Of a stretch of 64,000 bases of DNA, positions 8,530 to 17,400 are shown piece by piece. The notes beneath the pieces are model-generated. The model worked only from the letters and a program-made list of their open reading frames with translations. It searched no databases and was not told where the DNA came from. Source of the stretch: Arthrobacter_B sp038069765. Lineage in GTDB: Bacteria > Actinomycetota > Actinomycetes > Actinomycetales > Micrococcaceae. The stretch is taken from positions 186,001 through 250,000 of the forward strand of contig NZ_JBBPFS010000002.1 of NCBI RefSeq assembly GCF_038069765.1. The letters run 5' to 3'. The translations under genes were made by a program, and so were the position numbers. The stretch's first letter is position 1. The number at the start of each line of letters is the position of its first letter.

Positions 8530-9321
8530 GTGAGCGAGACGGCACCGGCCAGCGACCAGTTCGTACAGTCGCTGGCCCGCGGCCTGAGCGTCATCCGGGC
8601 CTTCGACGCGGACCACGTGCAGATGACCCTAAGCGAGGTGTCCCGCCGCACCGGCCTGTCGCGTGCCACGGCCCGCCGTTTTCTGCTCACGCTGGAAGAA
8701 CTGGGCTACGTGCGCACGGACGGCCGGCACTTCGAGCTCACCGCACTGGTGCTGGCTTTGGGCTACTCCTACCTGTCGGGCCAAACCCTGCCCCAGCTGG
8801 CGCAGCCGCTGCTGGAGGACCTGTCCCGCCGGATCTCCGAATCCACATCGGCGTCCATCCTGGACGGCCCCGACATTGTCTACGTGGCTCGAATCCACAC
8901 CCGCCGCCTGATGCGGGTTGGCATTGCCGTGGGCACCCGCTTCCCGGCTTATGCCACGTCCATGGGCCGCGTCCTGCTGGCAGGTTTGCCAGACGCGGCG
9001 CTGGAGGAGTACCTGGGCACGGTGCGGCTCGAGCCGTTCACGGAACGGACGGTTACCGACCCCGCGGTTCTGCGCGCCGAGGTGCTCCGGATCCGGGAGG
9101 CCGGCTGGGCAGTGGTTGACCAGGAACTGGAATCCGGGCTGCGGTCCGTTGCGGTTCCGGTCCGCGGCCCCGGGGGAGAAGTGATCGCAGCGATAAATAC
9201 CTCCATGCAGGCAACTCTGGGCGCCGGGGAGAGTAGTCTGGAAGAAGCCGTTGCAGGAGTGCTGCCGGCCCTTAAAGAGGCGTCGGAGAAGATCACTGCC
9301 GCACTTGCAGCCCGCGGATAG
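8530..9321 (+). CDS. pcaR: IclR-family regulator of the pca genes
   Basis: An N-terminal winged helix-turn-helix (TLSEVSRRTGLSRATARRF, about residues 36-54) and an effector domain with ARIHTRRLMRVGIAVGTRFPAYATS are typical of PcaR/PobR proteins. The frame is open from ATG 8494 inside pcaJ. GTG 8530 is preferred because GGGGGA precedes it, it avoids overlap, and it gives the usual ~263 residues. As the last gene of the cluster it is probably autoregulated with it; its operator may be the palindrome at 1705-1719. Confidence 0.88.
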   Translation: MSETAPASDQFVQSLARGLSVIRAFDADHVQMTLSEVSRRTGLSRATARRFLLTLEELGYVRTDGRHFELTALVLALGYSYLSGQTLPQLAQPLLEDLSRRISESTSASILDGPDIVYVARIHTRRLMRVGIAVGTRFPAYATSMGRVLLAGLPDAALEEYLGTVRLEPFTERTVTDPAVLRAEVLRIREAGWAVVDQELESGLRSVAVPVRGPGGEVIAAINTSMQATLGAGESSLEEAVAGVLPALKEASEKITAALAARG

Positions 9322-9696
9322 GCTTGAAGCCCGCTTCCGGCCGGTATCGCCCGGTACTGGGCGGAGGTCCGGATGTGACTTCGGCCGCACCGGCGGGAGC
9401 TCAGGCTTAAGTCTGCTAGACTGAGTATCAATTGTTTGTGTGGCAGTGGATGAAGGACGTTCACGAAATCCCTCGGGAGCTTCGTAGAGCGGGCCTGTTT
9501 CCGGGTTGCAGGGTTCCTGTGCAACGAATGCCACACTTTTGCACGCCTACGGTCGATTTCGGCGCGAGTATCGGAACTTCTCGGGGCATTGCGGCAACGA
9601 CGACTTAAAGCGCGTCGCCCTCGGCTGTTCCAACAGCTGACAGCGGGGCGATGCAACCAAGAGAAGTTATCTCGAGAAAAAACGGAGAACACGAAA
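9322..9696 (+). promoter_or_regulatory. str operon promoter and long leader
   Basis: No gene is seen in these 375 nt. An extended -10 element, TGC followed by TAGACT (9417-9422), would start transcription near 9430 and leave a leader of about 265 nt before rpsL. No convincing -35 is seen. The leader may fold, but I found no single long perfect hairpin. The purine-rich CGGAG at 9683-9687 serves rpsL. Confidence 0.5.
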
Positions 9697-10071
9697 GTGC
9701 CTACGATTCAGCAGCTGGTCCGCAAGGGCCGGTCACCCAAGGTCTCCAAGACCAAGGCTCCCGCCCTTCAGGGAAGCCCCATGCGCCGTGGTGTCTGCAC
9801 CCGCGTTTACACCACCACCCCGAAGAAGCCGAACTCTGCGCTCCGTAAGGTTGCCCGCGTGCGCCTCAACGGCGGCATTGAAGTAACCGCTTACATTCCC
9901 GGCGTTGGCCACAACCTGCAGGAACACTCCATCGTCCTCGTTCGCGGCGGTCGAGTGAAGGACCTGCCCGGTGTTCGTTACAAGATCGTTCGCGGCGCAC
10001 TGGACACCCAGGGTGTCAAGAACCGCAAGCAGGCTCGCAGCCGTTACGGCGCGAAGATGGAGAAGAAGTAA
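9697..10071 (+). CDS. rpsL: 30S ribosomal protein S12 (uS12)
   Basis: A 124-residue decoding-centre protein. The frame is open from 9589, but the conserved N-terminus VPTIQQLVRKGR begins at GTG 9697. Lys43 (TPKKPNSALRK) and Lys88 (GRVKDLPG), the positions changed in streptomycin-resistant strains, are wild type. First gene of the str operon; rpsG begins 1 nt after its stop. Confidence 0.97.
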   Translation: MPTIQQLVRKGRSPKVSKTKAPALQGSPMRRGVCTRVYTTTPKKPNSALRKVARVRLNGGIEVTAYIPGVGHNLQEHSIVLVRGGRVKDLPGVRYKIVRGALDTQGVKNRKQARSRYGAKMEKK

Positions 10072-10072
10072 T

Positions 10073-10543
10073 ATGCCCCGCAAGGGTCCGGCCCCCAAGC
10101 GGCCGCTAGTTCTGGATCCCGTTTACGGCTCCCCTCTGGTCACTCAGCTGATCAACAAGGTTCTCGTTGACGGCAAGAAGTCCACCGCAGAGCGCATCGT
10201 TTACGGTGCACTTGCCGGCGCTCAGGAGAAGACCGGGGGAGACCCCGTTGCAGCCCTGAAGAAGGCTATGGACAACATCAAGCCGAGCCTTGAGGTCAAG
10301 TCCCGCCGCGTTGGCGGCGCCACCTACCAGGTTCCCGTCGAGGTCAAGCCGGGCCGTGCAACTGCACTGGCTCTGCGCTGGCTGGTTGGCTACTCCAAGG
10401 CCCGCCGCGAGAAGACCATGACCGAGCGTCTGCGCAACGAGATCCTGGATGCCTCCAACGGTCTCGGTGCTGCAGTGAAGCGCCGCGAAGACACCCACAA
10501 GATGGCCGAATCCAACAAGGCCTTCGCCCACTACCGCTGGTAA
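10073..10543 (+). CDS. rpsG: 30S ribosomal protein S7 (uS7)
   Basis: 156 residues, a primary 16S rRNA binder that nucleates the 30S head. It starts MPRKGPAPKRP, with the family motif KKSTAERIVYGAL and the C-terminal NKAFAHYRW. ATG 10073 is chosen from a longer open frame because it matches the family N-terminus and follows directly on rpsL. Confidence 0.97.
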   Translation: MPRKGPAPKRPLVLDPVYGSPLVTQLINKVLVDGKKSTAERIVYGALAGAQEKTGGDPVAALKKAMDNIKPSLEVKSRRVGGATYQVPVEVKPGRATALALRWLVGYSKARREKTMTERLRNEILDASNGLGAAVKRREDTHKMAESNKAFAHYRW

Positions 10544-10572
10544 AAAGCCTGGCCGACGGCGGCCGCTCTTCA

Positions 10573-10606
10573 GGCCCTGTATCCCGCTGCGGCGGGGTGC
10601 AGGGCC
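10573..10606 (+). other. strong stem-loop between rpsG and fusA
   Basis: A 15-bp stem (two G-U pairs) with arms 10573-10587 and 10592-10606 around a TGCG loop. No U-tract follows, so it is not a standard terminator. It could be a processing site or an attenuator, or a site where S7 represses its operon, as S7 does in E. coli. That last idea is inference. Confidence 0.55.
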
Positions 10607-10657
10607 GGAAGCAGATAAACGCAGTCGAACCGGCAAACACCAAATAAGGGAGAAACC

Positions 10658-12772
10658 GTGGCACTTGACGTGCTTACCGACCTGAACAAGGTCCGCAACA
10701 TCGGCATCATGGCCCACATTGATGCCGGCAAGACCACCACCACCGAACGCATCCTGTTCTACACCGGTGTGAACCACAAGATTGGTGAGACCCACGACGG
10801 TGCGTCCACCATGGACTGGATGGCACAGGAGCAGGAGCGGGGTATCACCATTACCTCCGCAGCAACCACGTGCTACTGGGACAACAACCAGATCAACATC
10901 ATCGACACTCCGGGTCACGTTGACTTCACTGTCGAGGTTGAGCGGTCCCTGCGCGTGCTCGACGGCGCCGTCGCTGTCTTCGACGGCAAGGAAGGCGTGG
11001 AGCCGCAGTCTGAGACTGTTTGGCGCCAGGCCGACAAGTACAACGTTCCGCGCATCTGCTTCGTCAACAAGATGGACAAGCTCGGCGCTGACTTCTACTT
11101 CACCGTAGACACCATCATCAACCGCCTTGGTGCCAAGCCGCTGGTTATCCAGCTGCCCATCGGTGCCGAGAGCGACTTTGAGGGCGTTGTCGACCTCGTC
11201 GAAATGCGTGCCCTGACCTGGCGCGGCGACTCCAAGGGTGATGTCACCATGGGCGCCAAGTACGAGATCGAGCCCATCCCGGCCGATCTTCAGGAAAAGG
11301 CTGAAGAGTACCGCGCCGCGCTGATCGAGGCTGTTGCCGAGGCCAGCGACGAGCTGATGAACAAGTACCTCGAAGGCGAAGAATTCACCACCGAGGAAAT
11401 CAAGGCCGGCATCCGCCACCTGACCATCAACTCGCTGGTCTACCCGGTGCTGTGCGGCTCTGCGTTCAAGAACCGCGGCGTACAGCCGATGCTTGACGCC
11501 GTCGTCGCCTACCTGCCGAACCCGCTTGACGTGCCGAACATCAAGGGCCACGACATCCGCGACGAAGAGATCATTCTCGAGCGCGCCGCTGATGCCAACG
11601 CTCCGTTCTCCGCACTGGCGTTCAAGGTTGTTACGCACCCGTTCTTCGGCCGTTTGACCTACATCCGCGTGTACTCCGGTCACGCTGCTTCCGGCGCCCA
11701 GGTCATGAATGCGACCAAGCAGAAGAAGGAGCGCATCGGAAAGCTCTTCCAGATGCACGCCAACAAGGAAAACCCGGTTGACGAGATCACGACGGGCCAC
11801 ATCTACGCGGCCATCGGCCTGAAGGACACCACCACCGGGGACACCCTGTGCGACCTTCAGAACCCGATCGTGCTGGAATCCATGAGCTTCCCGGAGCCCG
11901 TGATTTCCGTGGCCATCGAGCCGAAGACCAAGGGTGACCAGGAGAAGCTCTCCACGGCCATCCAGAAGCTCTCCGAAGAGGATCCGACCTTCCAGGTCTC
12001 CCTCGACGAGGACACAGGCCAGACCATCATCGCCGGTATGGGCGAGCTGCACCTGGACATCCTGGTTGACCGCATGCGCCGCGAATTCCGCGTCGAGGCT
12101 AACGTGGGCAAGCCCCAGGTTGCCTACCGCGAAACCATCAAGCGCGCTGTGGCCAAGCATGACTACACGCACAAGAAGCAGACCGGTGGTTCCGGCCAGT
12201 TCGCAAAGGTCCAGATTGCTCTCGAGCCGCTGGACACTTCCGAAGGAACCTTCTACGAGTTCGACAATAAGGTCACCGGTGGCCGTATTCCCCGTGAATA
12301 CATCCCCAGCGTTGACCAGGGCATCCAGAGCGCGCTTACTGACGGTGTGCTCGCCGGTTACCCCGTGGTGGGCATCAAGGCAATCCTGCTTGACGGTGCA
12401 TACCACGACGTCGACTCCTCGGAAATGGCGTTCAAGATCGCCGGACGGCAGGCTTTCAAGGAAGCCGCACGCCTGGCGAACCCTGTCCTGCTCGAACCGC
12501 TGATGGATGTTGAAGTCCGCACCCCTGAGGAATACATGGGTGAAGTAATTGGTGACATCAACTCCCGCCGCGGCCAGATGCAGTCCATGGAAGACGCCGC
12601 AGGCGTAAAGGTCATCCGTGCTCACGTACCGCTGTCCGGCATGTTCGGTTACATCGGCGACCTGCGTTCCAAGACGCAGGGCCGTGCTGTGTACTCCATG
12701 TCGTTCAACAGCTACGCGGAGGTCCCGAAGGCAGTTGCCGACGAGATCATCCAGAAGACGCGCGGCGAATAA
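10658..12772 (+). CDS. fusA: elongation factor G
   Basis: A 704-residue translocase GTPase. G1 is AHIDAGKTTT near residue 20, G3 DTPGH near 85 and G4 NKMD near 139. Domains II-V follow, with the GGSGQFAKVQI segment in domain IV. GTG start after AAGGGAG. It is in the usual position after rpsG. Confidence 0.97.
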   Translation: MALDVLTDLNKVRNIGIMAHIDAGKTTTTERILFYTGVNHKIGETHDGASTMDWMAQEQERGITITSAATTCYWDNNQINIIDTPGHVDFTVEVERSLRVLDGAVAVFDGKEGVEPQSETVWRQADKYNVPRICFVNKMDKLGADFYFTVDTIINRLGAKPLVIQLPIGAESDFEGVVDLVEMRALTWRGDSKGDVTMGAKYEIEPIPADLQEKAEEYRAALIEAVAEASDELMNKYLEGEEFTTEEIKAGIRHLTINSLVYPVLCGSAFKNRGVQPMLDAVVAYLPNPLDVPNIKGHDIRDEEIILERAADANAPFSALAFKVVTHPFFGRLTYIRVYSGHAASGAQVMNATKQKKERIGKLFQMHANKENPVDEITTGHIYAAIGLKDTTTGDTLCDLQNPIVLESMSFPEPVISVAIEPKTKGDQEKLSTAIQKLSEEDPTFQVSLDEDTGQTIIAGMGELHLDILVDRMRREFRVEANVGKPQVAYRETIKRAVAKHDYTHKKQTGGSGQFAKVQIALEPLDTSEGTFYEFDNKVTGGRIPREYIPSVDQGIQSALTDGVLAGYPVVGIKAILLDGAYHDVDSSEMAFKIAGRQAFKEAARLANPVLLEPLMDVEVRTPEEYMGEVIGDINSRRGQMQSMEDAAGVKVIRAHVPLSGMFGYIGDLRSKTQGRAVYSMSFNSYAEVPKAVADEIIQKTRGE

Positions 12773-12781
12773 AACCCTGGT

Positions 12782-12855
12782 CGGTGTTCCGGGGGAAACT
12801 TCGGAACACCGCACCGTGTGCAGCGGGCCAAGGCCCCGGCCGGAAGCCCGCTGCA
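12782..12855 (+). other. two stem-loops between fusA and tuf
   Basis: First hairpin: a perfect 10-bp stem, arms 12782-12791 and 12802-12811. Second: a perfect 10-bp stem TGCAGCGGGC/GCCCGCTGCA, arms 12819-12828 and 12846-12855 with a 17-nt loop. Neither has a U-tract. They may slow or partly end transcription before the separate tuf promoter, or mark mRNA processing. Confidence 0.5.
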
Positions 12856-12902
12856 TAGCCAAACTGAGCGGCCTCGCCAGGCTGCTGCGGAAATACGGCA
12901 AT

Positions 12903-12997
12903 TTCATCAAATAAACAGCCCCCAGTAGACTTACATCAGTTTCAGCAGCGAGAAGCGCTGTTGAAGATTGAGTCTTCAACCTTTCTAGGAGGAACCC
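12903..12997 (+). promoter_or_regulatory. tuf promoter and structured leader
   Basis: TTCATC (12903-12908), a 17-nt spacer and TAGACT (12926-12931) form a plausible promoter. The short leader holds CAGCG/CGCTG (12946-12960) and a perfect 8-bp hairpin GTTGAAGA/TCTTCAAC (12960-12980). The strong ribosome site TAGGAGG (12986-12992) follows. EF-Tu can therefore be made independently of the str operon. Confidence 0.55.
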
Positions 12998-14188
12998 GTG
13001 GCGAAGGCAAAGTTCGAGCGGACTAAGCCGCACGTCAACATCGGCACCATTGGTCACGTTGACCATGGAAAGACGACGTTGACCGCTGCCATTTCGAAGG
13101 TACTTGCTGACAAGTACCCTGATCTGAATGAAAAGCGCGATTTCGCTGCTATCGACTCTGCACCTGAAGAGCGCCAGCGCGGTATCACCATCAACATCTC
13201 GCACATCGAGTACCAGACCGAGAAGCGCCACTACGCACACGTAGACGCCCCCGGTCACGCTGACTACATCAAGAACATGATCACCGGTGCAGCTCAGATG
13301 GACGGCGCAATCCTCGTGGTTGCCGCTACCGACGGCCCGATGGCACAGACCCGCGAGCACGTTCTGCTGGCCCGCCAGGTTGGCGTTCCCTACCTGCTGG
13401 TCGCACTGAACAAGTCCGACATGGTTGACGATGAGGAACTTCTGGACCTCGTTGAAATGGAAGTTCGCGAACTGCTGAGCTCCCAGGAATTCGACGGCGA
13501 CAACGCTCCCGTCGTGCGCGTCTCCGGCCTCAAGGCTCTGGAAGGCGACCCCAAGTGGGTTGCTTCCGTCGAAGAGCTCATGGAAGCCGTTGACAACAAC
13601 GTGCCGGACCCGATCCGCGACAAGGACAAGCCGTTCCTGATGCCGATCGAGGACGTCTTCACGATCACCGGTCGTGGAACCGTTGTTACGGGCCGCGCCG
13701 AGCGCGGTACCCTCGCCATCAACTCCGAGGTCGAGATCGTCGGCATCCGTCCGGTCCAGAAGACCACGGTTACCGGTATCGAGATGTTCCACAAGCAGCT
13801 TGACGAAGCATGGGCAGGCGAGAACTGTGGTCTCCTGCTCCGCGGCATCAAGCGCGAAGACGTAGAGCGCGGCCAGGTTATCGTGAAGCCGGGTTCCATT
13901 ACCCCGCACACCGATTTCGAAGCCAACGTCTACATCCTGTCCAAGGATGAAGGCGGACGCCACAACCCGTTCTACTCGAACTACCGCCCGCAGTTCTACT
14001 TCCGTACCACGGACGTAACCGGCGTTATCACCCTGCCCGAGGGCACGGAAATGGTTATGCCCGGCGACAACACTGAGATGACCGTTGAGCTCATCCAGCC
14101 GATCGCCATGGAAGAAGGCCTCGGCTTCGCTATCCGCGAAGGCGGCCGCACCGTTGGTTCAGGCCGTGTCACCAAGATCATCAAGTAA
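12998..14188 (+). CDS. tuf: elongation factor Tu
   Basis: 396 residues; the GTPase that delivers aminoacyl-tRNA. G1 is GHVDHGKT, G3 DAPGH (the commoner form is DCPGH) and G4 NKSD; domains II and III end in RVTKIIK. GTG start with AGGAGG 5 nt upstream. Only one tuf copy is visible in the window. Confidence 0.98.
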   Translation: MAKAKFERTKPHVNIGTIGHVDHGKTTLTAAISKVLADKYPDLNEKRDFAAIDSAPEERQRGITINISHIEYQTEKRHYAHVDAPGHADYIKNMITGAAQMDGAILVVAATDGPMAQTREHVLLARQVGVPYLLVALNKSDMVDDEELLDLVEMEVRELLSSQEFDGDNAPVVRVSGLKALEGDPKWVASVEELMEAVDNNVPDPIRDKDKPFLMPIEDVFTITGRGTVVTGRAERGTLAINSEVEIVGIRPVQKTTVTGIEMFHKQLDEAWAGENCGLLLRGIKREDVERGQVIVKPGSITPHTDFEANVYILSKDEGGRHNPFYSNYRPQFYFRTTDVTGVITLPEGTEMVMPGDNTEMTVELIQPIAMEEGLGFAIREGGRTVGSGRVTKIIK

Positions 14189-14248
14189 TTTCCTTACTTG
14201 CTGAATCTTCGGTGAGTTGCCGGTCCCTGCGGCCGGTCACGAACTGAA

Positions 14249-14292
14249 AAGAAGTCCCCGCTGCCACTGGCAGCGGGGACTTCTTGCTTTTT
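14249..14292 (+). terminator. intrinsic terminator after tuf
   Basis: A perfect 17-bp stem (14249-14265 with 14269-14285) closes a 3-nt ACT loop and is followed by GCTTTTT. This ends the str/tuf unit and separates it from the next gene. Confidence 0.93.
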
Positions 14293-14429
14293 CGGCCCGC
14301 TCCTGCGGAACGCCGGGCCGGTGGTTTCCCCGTGGTTGTCCACAGGGTGAGCCGGAGCCCGGAAATCACTCCCACCGCCCCTAGGATGTGGTGCAGGCTG
14401 CAGTCGTATAACCGGGGGGTTCTCACGCT

Positions 14430-17400
14430 ATGGGCACGTTGATACTGGTGGTGGTGCTCATCTTGGCGGGCAGTGGTTTCGGCGTCGGCTGGTTCTGCAG
14501 CAGCATTGCTGCGTCGCGGCGATCCGCTGCAGCCCAGCCTGAGGCAGCTGCCGACGCCGTCTCCCGGGCGTACGACGACGGGTTCCGGGCCGGCTACAGC
14601 AGTGCTGCCGCTTCAGCCCGTTCCGGGGAGCGGGTAAACGTTCCCGCCGCCTTCAGCCCGCCCGCCGCCTTCAGCCCGCCCGCCGCCTTCAGCCCGCCGT
14701 CCGCGTTTGGTCCTTCCTCCGCATTTGGACTTCCACCGCAGGCACCGGCCGTTCCGCCGCCGTCGACCCCCGCACTGTCAGGACCTGCGGTGCCGGATAG
14801 AGCATTCAAGGAGAGCGCCGGGCAGGGCGCCCCGGATCTCCAGCCTGCCGGACCTGCACCGGTCCAGCCGCCGTCCGCCGAGGAGCTGGCCAGACGTGCG
14901 GCTGAAGAGGAGACCCGCAAACGGCGCCGGGACCTGCGGAACATTAACATCACGCTGTATGCCGCGTGCCTGCTGCTCGTCGCCGCCGCATCGCTTTTCA
15001 TTGGCCTGGCGATACCGGAGGGCGCCAGGTTTGCCGGCGTCACCCTGGTGGCCGGTCTGTTCTACGCCGGTGGACTGGTGGTCCACGCCCGGAGCCGGCG
15101 GCTGCGTCCCGCTGCGGTCGCCTTCACCGGGACCGGGCTGGCCCTCATCCCGGTGGTCGGGCTGGCCCTGCATAACCTCGTGCTGCGCGATGCGCCCACG
15201 GCGTGGCTGGTGACCTCCGTTGTGGGCACGGCAGTCTATGCCTACGCTGCGGCCCGGCTGGACAGCCGGGTGGTCGCGTACCTGTCCATGACGTTCCTGC
15301 TCTCCACGGCGCTTGCCTCCGGCGCCTCCATGCGGTCCGGCATCATGTGGTATTTCCTATTTACAGTGCTCCTGGCCACGGCCGTTTCACTTGCGGCCAT
15401 GCGCCGCCCGGCGTGGCTGCGAAACATCTATCTAGACGCCTTTATCCAGTCCCACCGCTTCCTGGTCCCTGCCGCGGCAGGGGTGGGCCTGCTGACAGCA
15501 GTGGAACTGGGCGGCTGGCAGTTCTCCCTTCTGTTCCTGGCCTTCTCCGGCTACTACGCCGTCCTCTTCCTGCAGGCCCGCGGCAGGGAGCGGCTGTACA
15601 GCAGCTACGGTTTTCGGGCTGCGGCCACTGTCGGCCTAACCGTTCTTGCCTACATGGTGACGGACGATTCCGCAGCAGCGGTCCTGGCCTCCTCGGTACT
15701 GCTGCTCGTGCAGGCCGCCGGGCTACTGGTCCTGCGCAGCAGGTACTCGGCGCTGGGCGGCACACCGTTTTTTATCTCCGACTATGTGATCGTGATCGTC
15801 CTTCAGATACTGGCCGGGCTGGCTGCGGCCCAATCAGCGGCGGGAATCCTGCTTGGAGGGAGCACAAGCCAGCTCCTGTTCACCGCCACTGCCGCGGCCG
15901 TGCTGCTGACCTGCATGGCCGGAGCCTCGAAAATCGAAGCCATCCCCAACGCTGTGCCGGCCGGTGCGGCCATGCTCGGCCTCCTGGCCCGGCTCAATGG
16001 AGAGACGGGCACGCTGTGGCCGGCGGTAATCCTGGGTGCGATCCTGGCCGGGTATTACGGCATTGGTGCGGCGCGCAGCTCCGGACCGGCGAAGGAGAAT
16101 TTCCTGCTGTGGGTGAGGGGCACAGCGGTCGTGCTGGCCCCCGTGGTGTCGCTGGCAGTCCTGGAGACCGCAGGAGCAGGCGCCCGTGAAACCTGGACCT
16201 GGTCGTTGTTCACGGCCGCTGCCGCCGTGCTGCTGAACCAGCTCATTTCCGTGTACGTCCTAGCCCGCCGGAGCGCAGCCGGGACGGATGCATCGGCCCG
16301 CAGGGAAGGCGCTGTGGTTGCTGTCGCGGCCGTCTTGGCGGCGATGCTGACGCCGGGACTGCGGTTTACGGAACAGCCGGGAATGACCGTGACCTTGGTT
16401 GTTTTGTTCTCCGCGCTGTCGGTAAACGTGGTGACCTCCCTGGTGCTGCGCCGGGTCTTCGAAGAACGGCCGTGGCTGGAATGGGTGGGCCCGGCCGGCT
16501 TTGCCGCGGCTGCGGCCGCGGGCGCCGGGCTGCTGGACCTGCGCGGATACGAAGTCCTCACTGCTGCCGCGCTTGTTTACTGCGGGCTGATGGCGGTGCG
16601 CCTGGCACGGGCGGACCGGCGGGGCGGCTATTTGCTGGCCGGGCAGGTGCTGCTGACGGTTCTGACGGCGCTGGCGGCGGCGGACCTGGACTTCACGGTG
16701 CATGAAATGTTCATTGCCGTGGCGCTGTGCGTTGCCGTGCAGCAACTGCTGCGCATACTCCTGCAGGACAGGTTCGCCGGTGCGGGCATGGGCCAGCTGG
16801 TACCTGCGGCCCAGTGGGGAAGTGCCGGAGTGCTGGTGCTCCTGCCGCTGGCCTATGAGGTGCTGGCGGCCGGTCAGCTTCCCTGGATGCAGCCGCTGCT
16901 CCTGGTCATAGCAGCCGGCAGTACACTGTTCATCCAGCTGTCGGTGACCGCACGAAGGGCGGCAGGCAAACCTGTTCCGTCCCCTGACGGATCACTGGCT
17001 GCGGCCGCAGCGCTGGCAGCGGTGCTGACGGTATGGCTGCGGCTGTCTGAGGCTCCGGCGACCGTTTTTACCGTAGGAGTGTTGTTCGCTGCGCTGGGAA
17101 CGAACGTGCTGACGACGCTGGCGCTGCGGCGCACCTCAGAGGGGTCCTGGCTGCAGTGGGCCGCTCCGGCGGGTTTTGCGGCTGCGGGCGTTATCGGCGC
17201 CGGTGTGCTCGGCGTCCGCGGCTATGAAGTGCTCGCAGCGGCAGCACTCGGATACTGCGCGTTCATGGTGGTTCGCGGTGCGCGGGCCGGCATGCGGGGC
17301 AGCTACCTGCTGGCGGGGCAGGTCCTGCTGACAGCGTTGGCGGCCCTGGTGGCGGCAGATCTGGACCTGACCATCCACGGGACCTGTATCGCCGTGGCGG

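Noticed and set aside
9697..10071. possible streptomycin-resistance allele of rpsL
   Set aside because: Lys43 and Lys88 are both wild type.
10106..13963. 1285-codon open frame antisense to rpsG, fusA and tuf
   Set aside because: It mirrors three highly conserved genes whose codon bias (GC-ending codons) removes stops on the other strand. No known family is visible in its translation.
12998..14188. DAPGH and NKSD in EF-Tu as antibiotic-resistance or divergence signs
   Set aside because: Both variants occur in normal EF-Tu proteins; the protein is otherwise canonical.
14336..14344. TTGTCCACA, a DnaA-box-like 9-mer
   Set aside because: Single copy, no AT-rich stretch and no dnaA/dnaN nearby, so not an origin. 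It also forms a chance GTGG/CCAC dyad.
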